18,223 nucleotides of DNA from SIG480 sp045586595 (GTDB lineage Bacteria; Bacillota; Clostridia; Oscillospirales; JAAYXM01). Both the position numbers and the translations under genes were made by a program. This document shows, piece after piece, positions 1-6,842 of the stretch (within the stretch, counting starts at the first letter, position 1; each line of letters opens with the position of its first letter). The notes under the pieces are model-generated. The model had not been told where the DNA came from, made no database searches, and worked only from the letters and a program-made list of their open reading frames with translations. The stretch is taken from NCBI GenBank assembly GCA_045586595.1, contig JAZNAQ010000021.1, positions 1 to 18,223 on the forward strand. Direction: 5' to 3'.

Positions 1-130
1 CGCGGGACCCATTTATGGGTAATAAGTAACAGTTGCGTGGCTGGCAGGCCAACCTAAAACGCACTTGTGCGTCGCCAGTAACAGTTAGGGCTATGCCCGA
101 AAATGAAATACCCCCCGTTACACGGGGGGA
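1..130. other. Hairpin-rich region with short direct repeat
   Basis: This non-coding stretch contains several short perfect hairpins in series: ACCCAT/ATGGGT at 7-20, ACGCAC/GTGCGT at 59-72, GGGC/GCCC at 88-98, and an 8-bp stem at 111-129 (CCCCCCGT/ACGGGGGG, 3-nt loop). The decamer AGTAACAGTT occurs at 25-34 and again at 77-86. The last hairpin is followed by only a few T residues, so it is at best a weak terminator. The block could be the 3' end of a structured RNA or repeat element entering from the left, or a structured leader of the downstream gene. I do not recognise the family. Confidence 0.5.
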
Positions 131-285
131 TCATTATTGTAAAATGACTAACCAATTTGGCACTTTTACAAAACGGTAAAACTTGTTAACATAATGAAAT
201 AGGTATACTGAACTGTAAGATTGCTTTTTTTCGGCAAGTATGATATTATATGAGTGCTATTATAAACAAAAAGAGGAACGCAATA

Positions 286-1566
286 ATGGAATATAGCGAA
301 TTAATGAAAAAACGTGGAGAAGAACTGTATTTTCCTCACTTTGAAACAAAGAAAAGCAGTAGGCGATGGTATCAACATGATATTGATATTATCATATATT
401 CGAATATGTTTAGAAAAATGCAACGCAAGTCACAATTGCTATCAATTCACGACCCCGTATCGCGTTCCCGATTAATACATACTTTTGAGGTTGTTCGTAT
501 TGCAAAAGAAATTAGCGAAAAAATAGGTTTAAACTCTGAGCTAACAGAAGCAATTGCTTTGGCACACGATTTTGGGAATGTTGCTTATGGAAAGCCTGTA
601 GATGATTTTCTTAAAGAAACTACCAAGAACAATTTTAGACACGAACAGGCAAGTGCGTTAATGTTAAAAGTATGTGCTTCACGTACAATACCGGATAAGT
701 ATTATGATATTGCAAAAAAAACAATAGCTACCAACGATTCAGTTACGCATATAATTGAAATTAATGAATACCCATACTTTTTGGAAGTCTATTCTTTCAA
801 AGATAACATATACTATGTTTGTATGTCACCCGAAGTTATAGATGGAGTAGTCAAGCATGGCACATCTTATAATGCCGATACATTGGAAGGGCAAGTTGTA
901 AATTATGCTGATAATATTGCATATTTAATACAAGATATAAGTGATTTTGAGTCAACAGGAATTTTTAATGAACAAACAAAAAATAGATATAGTCGATGCC
1001 TTTCGGATTTAGCAGAGAACGATACCAATAAAGACTTTCCGTTAAATGGAATCGTAGGAAAAACTACCAGTTTAAGAACAGCTACGCTAATTGAGCGATT
1101 TATTGATTACAATTTGCATAGATTAGAAAATAAAGAATATAGTACGATTGATTCTACAATTCTAAAACATGAAATTCCGTTGCTTGAAATCGAACCGATA
1201 GTAAAAGAAGCGATTGATCGTTGTTGGGATTTTAAAAATGAATTTTATGACAATGATTTGATAAAAATATCGAACCATACCTCTTCTTGTAAGATAGAAC
1301 AAATTTGGCAAATCTTACAATCGAATTCAAAATTTGTTGATAACAACAAGTCATATGACAAATTTTGCAAAATGTTGGAATCTCCAATATTTGAATCCTT
1401 TAAATTGCAACAAGGTTTTAAAAATACGAAAGATTGGAACAATTGGAAAAAAGCATTTTTTGTTTCGCATTTGACTTGCGACGAAATCGACTTAATCATC
1501 ACGTCATTTCTGGAAAGAGACTATGTGTTTGATTTATCATTACCTAAGCTTGGTGATGATGAATAG
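286..1566 (+). CDS. HD-domain dNTP triphosphohydrolase-like protein (dGTPase/SAMHD1 family, variant active site)
   Basis: The protein (426 aa) resembles dGTP triphosphohydrolases, which cleave dNTPs to deoxynucleoside and triphosphate. The start at 286 is chosen because AGAGGA lies 8 nt upstream; an in-frame ATG at 250 has no ribosome binding site. Visible family landmarks are an FRKMQRKSQ segment, the first metal His in RLIHTFEV (H65), the HD pair in ALAHDFGN (H94, D95), FRHEQAS (H119), and the last metal Asp in VNYADNIAY (D209). The family usually continues the HD motif as HDLGHxPFxH. Here it reads HDFGNVAYGK, so the two histidines matching SAMHD1 H210 and H215 are Asn and Lys, while the His matching H233 remains. 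Metal binding should persist but catalysis may differ. The gene is followed after 9 nt by a radical SAM gene whose ribosome binding site overlaps this stop codon, so the two are probably co-translated. Confidence 0.85.
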   Translation: MEYSELMKKRGEELYFPHFETKKSSRRWYQHDIDIIIYSNMFRKMQRKSQLLSIHDPVSRSRLIHTFEVVRIAKEISEKIGLNSELTEAIALAHDFGNVAYGKPVDDFLKETTKNNFRHEQASALMLKVCASRTIPDKYYDIAKKTIATNDSVTHIIEINEYPYFLEVYSFKDNIYYVCMSPEVIDGVVKHGTSYNADTLEGQVVNYADNIAYLIQDISDFESTGIFNEQTKNRYSRCLSDLAENDTNKDFPLNGIVGKTTSLRTATLIERFIDYNLHRLENKEYSTIDSTILKHEIPLLEIEPIVKEAIDRCWDFKNEFYDNDLIKISNHTSSCKIEQIWQILQSNSKFVDNNKSYDKFCKMLESPIFESFKLQQGFKNTKDWNNWKKAFFVSHLTCDEIDLIITSFLERDYVFDLSLPKLGDDE

Positions 1567-1575
1567 GAGTAATAT

Positions 1576-2424
1576 ATGAAAATAATTAAAATAACTACCA
1601 GCAACGATAACACAAAAAAATATTTTTTTAGTGTAAATGGGTGTTCAACACACATAGAGGCGTGCTTATTAAATTTATCAAAGTACGGCTACATAATTTG
1701 TGTATCTTCGCAGATTGGTTGTTCTCAAAAATGCAAATTCTGTGCAGCTGGAAATAATGGCTTTTTACGTAATCTGTCAGTGAAAGAAATCGAAGAACAG
1801 GTTAGCTTGATTGTAGAAGATAACACAGAATTAAAGAATAAAAAGTTCCAAGTTACCTATATGGGTTCTGGTGAACCTTTATGTAACTATCAAAATGTAT
1901 TTAGTTCAATAGATTGTCTTCGTAATAACTTTTCTAACTTGTGCAAAGTCAATATCTCTACGACTTGCCCTAGCTGTGCAAAAGAATTCTTTGAAGAGAT
2001 AGAGTGGCAAAAGTACAAGAATTTTTTGCATTTTCAATACTCACTACACTTTACAAGTGATGACCAAAGACATGAGTTTCTTTACCCACAATTGATGAAA
2101 ATAGCTGATGCAATAAATAACTTGGACTATATTTCCACTATATTGAATGATGTTTACAAAATTAACTATATTCCTTTTGACAAAGTTAATGATAAAATTG
2201 AAAATATAGAAGAATTAGTTGAGTTAATGAAAACGACAAAGAACGCAGTTCTTAAATTAAGCAAAATGTGTGAAATAAATGAAGCCATTCTAATCCCGAG
2301 TAAAGTTTTTGATTCGTTTTCTAAGCAAATTATGAGTCGCATGAGCAATGTTGAAGTATTTAATAGTGACGGAACTGATATAAATGCCGGTTGCGGACAG
2401 TTCTACAATGAAAGTATTTTATAG
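1576..2424 (+). CDS. RlmN/Cfr-like radical SAM protein (probable RNA methyltransferase relative)
   Basis: RlmN and Cfr methylate adenine 2503 of 23S rRNA using a radical SAM cluster, a methyl-carrying cysteine and a second resolving cysteine. Here the cluster motif CxxxCxxC is C49, C53, C56. The preceding ICVSSQIG carries C42 at the position of RlmN C118, YMGSGEP matches the SAM-binding GEP motif, and the C-terminal AGCGQF carries C273 at the position of the methylated cysteine. E28 may match RlmN E105. All residues I would expect for catalysis are therefore present. At 282 aa it is well short of the usual 340-380, because the N-terminal accessory domain that helps bind rRNA/tRNA is missing; the substrate may differ from A2503. 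TAGGAGT overlaps the stop of the HD gene and sits 5 nt before the ATG, indicating coupling. It is unlikely to be the housekeeping RlmN, given its size and context. Confidence 0.88.
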   Translation: MKIIKITTSNDNTKKYFFSVNGCSTHIEACLLNLSKYGYIICVSSQIGCSQKCKFCAAGNNGFLRNLSVKEIEEQVSLIVEDNTELKNKKFQVTYMGSGEPLCNYQNVFSSIDCLRNNFSNLCKVNISTTCPSCAKEFFEEIEWQKYKNFLHFQYSLHFTSDDQRHEFLYPQLMKIADAINNLDYISTILNDVYKINYIPFDKVNDKIENIEELVELMKTTKNAVLKLSKMCEINEAILIPSKVFDSFSKQIMSRMSNVEVFNSDGTDINAGCGQFYNESIL

Positions 2425-2439
2425 AAGTCGTGCAAAATA

Positions 2440-2467
2440 AAAACACAGTGATTTTTCACTGTGTTTT
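2440..2467. terminator. Bidirectional intrinsic terminator
   Basis: An 11-bp perfect stem (AAAACACAGTG / CACTGTGTTTT) with a 6-nt loop has A-rich and T-rich flanks, so it can end transcription both from the radical SAM gene (+) and from the recombinase gene (-). A near-identical hairpin occurs at 12252-12281. Confidence 0.85.
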
Positions 2468-2477
2468 TATTTATGTT

Positions 2478-4001
2478 TTAACGTATCATTTCTTCCTTAA
2501 AGCTGAATGAATCAGATACTATGTACTCGATTTCGATTTTGTCTTTGTAGATAGTTATTTGTTTCACATATCTTTCAACTATCGCTTTGCGGTTTTTGAG
2601 TGTCCCGCTCTTCAACATTTGCTTTGCCTTTTGAAATGCAGACCCGAGTCTTTTTTTATCAATTTTAAGATCAGATACTTTGCGTTCTGCCTCAGTCAGT
2701 GCATGCTCCAACTGAACCTTCGTTGATTCAAGCTCCTTAAGTTTATCAGAAAGAGCCGCAGAACCGGTAGAAACGACAATATCAACTATATTGGATATTC
2801 TTTTCTCCGTATCCGAAAGCTTTCGTTTTAGTTCCTGTCTCGCGGTGATATATTCGCTGTTGCGACTCAGAGCATATTCGTTATACCTTTCCAGTATTAT
2901 CGGAAACACATCTTTGCTAAACACAGATTCTGAAAGTCTGTTTAGCACTAAACCTTCCAACTCCTCCCTGTTGATACCCGGATTTTTGCACTTAACACTG
3001 CCGTTTTTCTTGACACAGCTATATGAAATATAGAGCGGGTTTTTGCCGGCAGCCTTGCGCGAGTTTCCGGCATAAGTGCTACCGCACTCCCCGCACTTTA
3101 TTTTCCCGGACAGAAGATACTCTTGTTTCGCTTTGAATGCTGCTGTGCTATGTTTTCGCGCAGCCATTTTTGCTTGCACCTTTTGAAAATCTTCTTTAGA
3201 TATAATCTGAGGAATACCGCCGTCTATACGGATGATTTCATCATCAGATTTTGTCATATGTCGATTCCATTTCCCCGTGCTATCGGGAGAAACGGACTTG
3301 TTATATACATAAACACCCGAATATTTTTCGTTACGCAAAATTTCATATAGGCTATTCTTCCCAAAGCTTGCACCACGTTTTGTTTTAAAACCTCTATGAT
3401 TAAGTTCATCTATAATAGAAGTGTAACCATTTCCATCAAGATACATCTTGAAAATAAGTTTAACAGCTTCGGCTTCAAACGGGTTAATAACATATTTAAG
3501 TGTTTCCTTATCAATGTCATAACCAAGACACGGAATACCGCCTGTAAATCTGCACGAAAGTGCGTTCTCGCGCAAACCTTTCATTACCTCACGACGGAGA
3601 TTTTTGGAATAATATTCGTTATAGCCCTCGATTACGCTCTGAAGAATTATAGACTCGGGACTGTCATCGAAGTTTTCAAGCACAGAAACAAGCTTCACAT
3701 TGTTCTTTGCCAGTTCCTGACGATATATCGCTGAATCAGCACGGTTTCGCGCAAATCTATCCAGTTTATGTACGAGAATTACATCAAATGCTCCGGTTTT
3801 CGCATCGTCAATCATACGCTGGAAGTCCGGTCTGTTATCCGATGTGCCGCTCAGTGCTCTGTCTGTATATATGTGGTGCAGAGCATAACCGTTTCGCTCT
3901 GCAAACTCACTTATAGCACGCACTTGTGCTTCAATCGACTCTTCGCGTTGGCCGTCAGACGAAAAGCGTGTGTAAGCTACTGCACGTAGATTCACAGCCA
4001 T
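2478..4001 (-). CDS. Large serine recombinase (integrase of a mobile element)
   Basis: This enzyme (507 aa) would catalyse integration and excision of a mobile element through a serine-linked DNA intermediate. The N-terminal resolvase domain (about 3-145) has YTRFS with catalytic S14, SGTS..RPDF and HKLDRFARN. A recombinase domain follows (about 155-265), then a zinc ribbon with C303/C306/C329/C338, and a charged coiled coil (about 385-450) of the type that governs synapsis in large serine recombinases. Length and order are normal for the family and the frame is intact. The ATG at 4001 is preferred over an upstream GTG at 4010, because GAAAGGAGG lies 8 nt before the ATG and abuts the GTG. It is last in a minus-strand operon after the primase and a 23-codon ORF. 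Attachment sites of such elements often lie beside this gene, but none could be identified here. Confidence 0.93.
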   Translation of the reverse strand: MAVNLRAVAYTRFSSDGQREESIEAQVRAISEFAERNGYALHHIYTDRALSGTSDNRPDFQRMIDDAKTGAFDVILVHKLDRFARNRADSAIYRQELAKNNVKLVSVLENFDDSPESIILQSVIEGYNEYYSKNLRREVMKGLRENALSCRFTGGIPCLGYDIDKETLKYVINPFEAEAVKLIFKMYLDGNGYTSIIDELNHRGFKTKRGASFGKNSLYEILRNEKYSGVYVYNKSVSPDSTGKWNRHMTKSDDEIIRIDGGIPQIISKEDFQKVQAKMAARKHSTAAFKAKQEYLLSGKIKCGECGSTYAGNSRKAAGKNPLYISYSCVKKNGSVKCKNPGINREELEGLVLNRLSESVFSKDVFPIILERYNEYALSRNSEYITARQELKRKLSDTEKRISNIVDIVVSTGSAALSDKLKELESTKVQLEHALTEAERKVSDLKIDKKRLGSAFQKAKQMLKSGTLKNRKAIVERYVKQITIYKDKIEIEYIVSDSFSFKEEMIR

Positions 4002-4040
4002 ACTCTGCACCTCCTTTCAGAAAAAATCAGTCAGCTGTTT

Positions 4041-4112
4041 TTAGTTTGATTCTTCGGCGGTAATGATATCAAATACCGCCTCTAACACTAATTCGATAAA
4101 ATCTTTACTCAT
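4041..4112 (-). CDS. 23-residue small ORF between primase and recombinase
   Basis: A short ORF of 23 codons begins MSKDFIELVLEAVFDIITAE and ends ESN. Its ribosome binding site AGGAGG is 7 nt before the ATG and overlaps the TAG stop of the primase gene, an arrangement that favours coupled translation. The peptide is acidic and amphipathic, with a hydrophobic face (FIELVLEAVFDII), as for a small helix. It could be a real micro-protein of the element or a translational relay controlling recombinase expression. I do not recognise it. Confidence 0.55.
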   Translation of the reverse strand: MSKDFIELVLEAVFDIITAEESN

Positions 4113-4123
4113 AATACTTCCTC

Positions 4124-5596
4124 CTATTTGTTATTAAAGAACCCTTCGGGAATTTCAGTTATTGCCTCGTCCTCAGTTTCTGCATTGTCGGAAAGCTCAG
4201 ATATTGTATCTTTGAACTTAATCCCGCTATACGAGCGTACGCGAGACGTAAAGCTTCCGTTTTTGACGGATGAAGTGGTTGAATAGCAGACGAAGTTGCG
4301 CTTTAAAATTTGCGACCATTGATTGTCTGCAAGCATGTGGTAATCGTTCTTATCGCAGAATTTACGATACATCTCAGAGATTTCCTGACTTCTTATTACG
4401 CTGTCCTTGCTTGCTTCAAGATACTTATCTGAAAACAACGAGAAGCTATCATAAATCCCAGTTAAATATCTCTTGCAGTCCTTCATCGCCTTGCTTTCTT
4501 TAAAAACATAACCGTCTTCTCTCAGAGCTTGCAAACCGTTGATTGCAAATTTAATTATTCCGGCGGTGTCTTGTTTTAGCTTTTCCAGCAGATTTTTATC
4601 CCACTCGCTACGGTCTTTTACATTTACAAACGGGAAAATTATTACGCGTTCTAGAAAAGCCTGAACCTCGAGAAAATCGCTTATCTTGGGAAAGCAATTG
4701 CAGGCAAAGGCTAAAAGACAATTGCTCCTGAACTGGAAGTGGTCCTTGCCTTTATAGCAAGCTGTTACTTTGTCATTCCCCGTAATGCTTTTTATAATGT
4801 CCAGTCGCGTAGTCGTAGCTCCGCTGACCTCACCCGATATGCACAGGCGCTTGCCGATAAGCTGCGTAATTGCGAACTCACTACTCATCTGAGAAAAGGA
4901 TAATGAGGCGCAATTATTGCGACCTACAATGTATTCAAGCAGATTCTGAGTCACCGTCTTTCCTGTGTTCGATGGTCCGTACATAAACATCATATACTTA
5001 AGATTCCTTATGTCGCTTATTGCAAGTCCTATGAACTTGGAAAATTCACGTCGTGAATCCTTATCAGATTTGAAAATATCGTTGAGGAATTCCTTAAACC
5101 TTCCACTTGATTCGTCTTTTGGGAAATCAATATCAAGACAATACCTGAAGTATAACTTCTTTCTGTCTGTAACATACTTATCCTTCACCCAGTTGTAGGC
5201 AGTATCCCTGAAATTGATATAGTTTGTCTTTTCAAAGAATATGCTTTCATCTTTAGCAGGTGCTTCAAGAAGCAACCACTCGTAAAGCTCGGACAAGCTT
5301 GATTTGTTTATGGATGCAAAGAACAACGAGGATACAAGCCTTCGTATCTCACGATTTGCGTTTGAATCCGGTATCAGTTTCCAGTATCCTAATTCCTCGT
5401 TGTAGATATATAGTTGATCATCTACATTGATGAAATCATATCTCTTTTGAAGCATCCGTAAAATCGCTTCCAGTTCTTGTTTTGAGCTTGAGGTGCTTCT
5501 CTCCACCCGCTCTGTAGCTCCTTCATTCTTGGGATTAAGGGTATCGTCACCGTTAAAGATGTTCTCAAGGTCCTTTACAATATCTTTCTTTTTCAT
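4124..5596 (-). CDS. SF3 helicase / P4- and D5-type primase-helicase of a mobile element
   Basis: The 490-aa protein has the D5_N-type domain followed by a superfamily 3 helicase core, as in replication proteins of phage P4-like satellites, plasmids and integrative elements. Walker A is GPSNTGKT (207-214), the Walker B region is LCISGEVSG with E256, and motif C is LLAFACN (294-300, sensor Asn). A C-terminal winged-helix-like region follows (about 385-460). The N terminus is short (about 45 aa of low-complexity charged sequence), and I see no AEP primase or Toprim motif, so priming must come from elsewhere. It likely unwinds the element's origin during replication after excision. The ATG has no good ribosome binding site of its own and overlaps the stop of an upstream mini-ORF (ATGA), suggesting coupling. 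Stop-to-start overlap with the next small ORF shows operon organisation with the recombinase. Confidence 0.88.
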   Translation of the reverse strand: MKKKDIVKDLENIFNGDDTLNPKNEGATERVERSTSSSKQELEAILRMLQKRYDFINVDDQLYIYNEELGYWKLIPDSNANREIRRLVSSLFFASINKSSLSELYEWLLLEAPAKDESIFFEKTNYINFRDTAYNWVKDKYVTDRKKLYFRYCLDIDFPKDESSGRFKEFLNDIFKSDKDSRREFSKFIGLAISDIRNLKYMMFMYGPSNTGKTVTQNLLEYIVGRNNCASLSFSQMSSEFAITQLIGKRLCISGEVSGATTTRLDIIKSITGNDKVTACYKGKDHFQFRSNCLLAFACNCFPKISDFLEVQAFLERVIIFPFVNVKDRSEWDKNLLEKLKQDTAGIIKFAINGLQALREDGYVFKESKAMKDCKRYLTGIYDSFSLFSDKYLEASKDSVIRSQEISEMYRKFCDKNDYHMLADNQWSQILKRNFVCYSTTSSVKNGSFTSRVRSYSGIKFKDTISELSDNAETEDEAITEIPEGFFNNK

Positions 5597-5649
5597 TTTT
5601 TAGTGTCACGGGGTTTACGCCCCTTAAGGACTTTAGATAAAGTATGCAT
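5593..5649 (-). CDS. Possible 18-residue leader peptide overlapping primase start
   Basis: The mini-ORF MHTLSKVLKGRKPRDTKK is strongly basic and its TGA overlaps the primase ATG (ATGA), a classic coupling layout. A strong ribosome binding site AAGGAGG lies at 5665-5671, but 15 nt from this ATG, which is long. A competing ATG at 5654 has better spacing (10 nt) and opens a 29-codon ORF in another frame that runs into the primase gene until 5565. Which frame is used is unclear. Some upstream translation is likely, because the primase start has no ribosome binding site of its own. A small GGGG/CCCC hairpin lies inside the ORF. Confidence 0.35.
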   Translation of the reverse strand: MHTLSKVLKGRKPRDTKK

Positions 5650-5690
5650 TGCATAATCCCGTTTCCTCCTTAAATTTTATTTTTATGCCA

Positions 5691-5706
5691 GTTGCAACTT
5701 GCAAGT
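5691..5706. promoter_or_regulatory. Overlapping palindromes upstream of the primase operon (candidate operator)
   Basis: The sequence GTTGCAACTTGCAAGT contains two abutting palindromes, GTTGCAAC (5691-5698) and ACTTGCAAGT (5697-5706). It lies about 20 nt upstream of the leader ribosome binding site, where a promoter for the primase operon is expected. A repressor or origin-binding protein could use it. No convincing -35/-10 pair was found. Confidence 0.35.
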
Positions 5707-5736
5707 ATATTCTACTATAATTCCCCATAAATGTAT

Positions 5737-5775
5737 AAAGACTGATAGTTAGCAAAAACGCTAATATCAGTCTTT
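5737..5775. terminator. Long bulged hairpin, probable terminator
   Basis: Arms AAAGACTGATA (5737-5747) and TATCAGTCTTT (5765-5775) are perfectly complementary, and inner TTAGC/GCTAA extends the stem past a single bulged G to 16 bp. It lies between the end of the 307-aa gene and the primase operon promoter region, so it probably ends transcription of the former. T runs are short on both sides, so a role as a single-strand origin or protein-binding site is also possible. Confidence 0.55.
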
Positions 5776-5846
5776 GGTGTGTTATTTTGATATATTTGTA
5801 TTACCTACAAGTCTTTTAATTTCAAGGAATTTAAGCTTTTGAAATT

Positions 5847-6770
5847 TTATTCTTCATCCCCAAAAAGCTTTAAAATAGAATCGAGTTTTTCGTTTGTTTC
5901 AGAGTCTTCCGGTAATTCCCACAGCATTGCAAGTTTTTCCGCCTGCTTTGCAAGCTGCTTTTTCTTCTCGCAATCTTTGGTAGCGAAATATTGTTTTTTT
6001 AACCTTTTAAACTGCAATATTGATTCATTCTTATCATTACGTAACTTTCTCATCAGTTTACTGTGGACGATTATTATTTTTTTGAGTTTTCGATCTATTG
6101 ACTGCAATGCCTTGTCCCGCTCTTTTAAATAAGATTCAATTTCCTTTTTATACGGTTTTTTAATTTTTTCCGAATACCTGTTTATATTTTCGGGAGCATC
6201 CAAAACAGCCAAAATGCTTCTTTTGAAAAAATATTCTTCCGGATTTTCTAATTTCAAATATGCAGAGTGCAACAAATCCTCTGATGATATTAAGGTGTCA
6301 AACAAATTACTATTACTGTCGGCTAATTTTTTTAAATATACTTGCAGCATATCGCGGGTTTCTTTTTGAACAGGTCTCCAATCGTAATTTCCTAATAAAT
6401 GAAGTGTATCTGTGCCTTTGTTTTTTCTGCTAAGATTTTTAAGCAAATACGCAAAAAACTTCTGCTCTACAGGCGTTATATTGTCAAAAGCAGTAATTAA
6501 ATCATCATCTGAGTTTTCACAGTCTATATTTTCGTTTTTAAGCGGATTAAATCTCTTTTCGACAAGTTGTTTCTCCGGAAGGTCAATCTCAAACAACAAA
6601 TTCAACCTTTTAATTAAACCTTCAAATAATTCTTGCTTTTTCTGATTTTTAAGATATGTATCCCAATTTTCATAATCAAATAAATCAGAGCTACCGTCAT
6701 TTGCATCCACTTTTTCATTAAGTATATACTGCTCTAAAAACTCGTCCAAAGTCATACATTCATTACTCAT
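5847..6770 (-). CDS. Hypothetical protein, helical and highly charged, unrecognised
   Basis: I do not recognise this 307-aa protein. It starts with a good ribosome binding site (AGGAGG, 7 nt before the ATG) and a near-consensus promoter at 6798-6826, so it is clearly expressed on its own. The sequence is predicted soluble, with no signal peptide or membrane segment. The N-terminal 150 residues are acidic and the C-terminal third (about 205-290) is a Lys/Glu-rich probable coiled coil (KKPYKKEIESYLKERDKALQ and onward), ending in a short acidic tail. No catalytic motif or zinc site is visible. Its position between the replication operon and the resolvase makes it a candidate element-specific structural, partition-adaptor or phage-interference protein, but that is only context. 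Confidence 0.75.
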   Translation of the reverse strand: MSNECMTLDEFLEQYILNEKVDANDGSSDLFDYENWDTYLKNQKKQELFEGLIKRLNLLFEIDLPEKQLVEKRFNPLKNENIDCENSDDDLITAFDNITPVEQKFFAYLLKNLSRKNKGTDTLHLLGNYDWRPVQKETRDMLQVYLKKLADSNSNLFDTLISSEDLLHSAYLKLENPEEYFFKRSILAVLDAPENINRYSEKIKKPYKKEIESYLKERDKALQSIDRKLKKIIIVHSKLMRKLRNDKNESILQFKRLKKQYFATKDCEKKKQLAKQAEKLAMLWELPEDSETNEKLDSILKLFGDEE

Positions 6771-6797
6771 AAAAGAACCTCCTCAGCAAGTACTTTT

Positions 6798-6826
6798 ATT
6801 ATACAACAAATTCTATGAAAGTCCAA
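6798..6826 (-). promoter_or_regulatory. Sigma-A promoter of the 307-aa gene
   Basis: On the minus strand TTGGAC (6821-6826) and TATAAT (6798-6803) are separated by exactly 17 nt, and the start codon lies 27 nt further on behind a strong ribosome binding site. This is the best promoter match in the mobile region. Confidence 0.8.
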
Positions 6827-6842
6827 GAGTGCGTAAAGCCTG

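Noticed and set aside
1..130. CRISPR array
   Set aside because: Only one decamer repeats, twice; the hairpins differ in sequence and there are no uniform spacers or cas genes.
1576..2424. Antibiotic-resistance gene cfr
   Set aside because: Motifs are shared by the whole RlmN/Cfr superfamily; the short length and missing N-terminal domain do not match Cfr, so resistance cannot be claimed.
3396..3989. Several + strand open frames inside the recombinase gene
   Set aside because: They are antisense to a long, well-supported serine recombinase and have no start signals or recognisable motifs.
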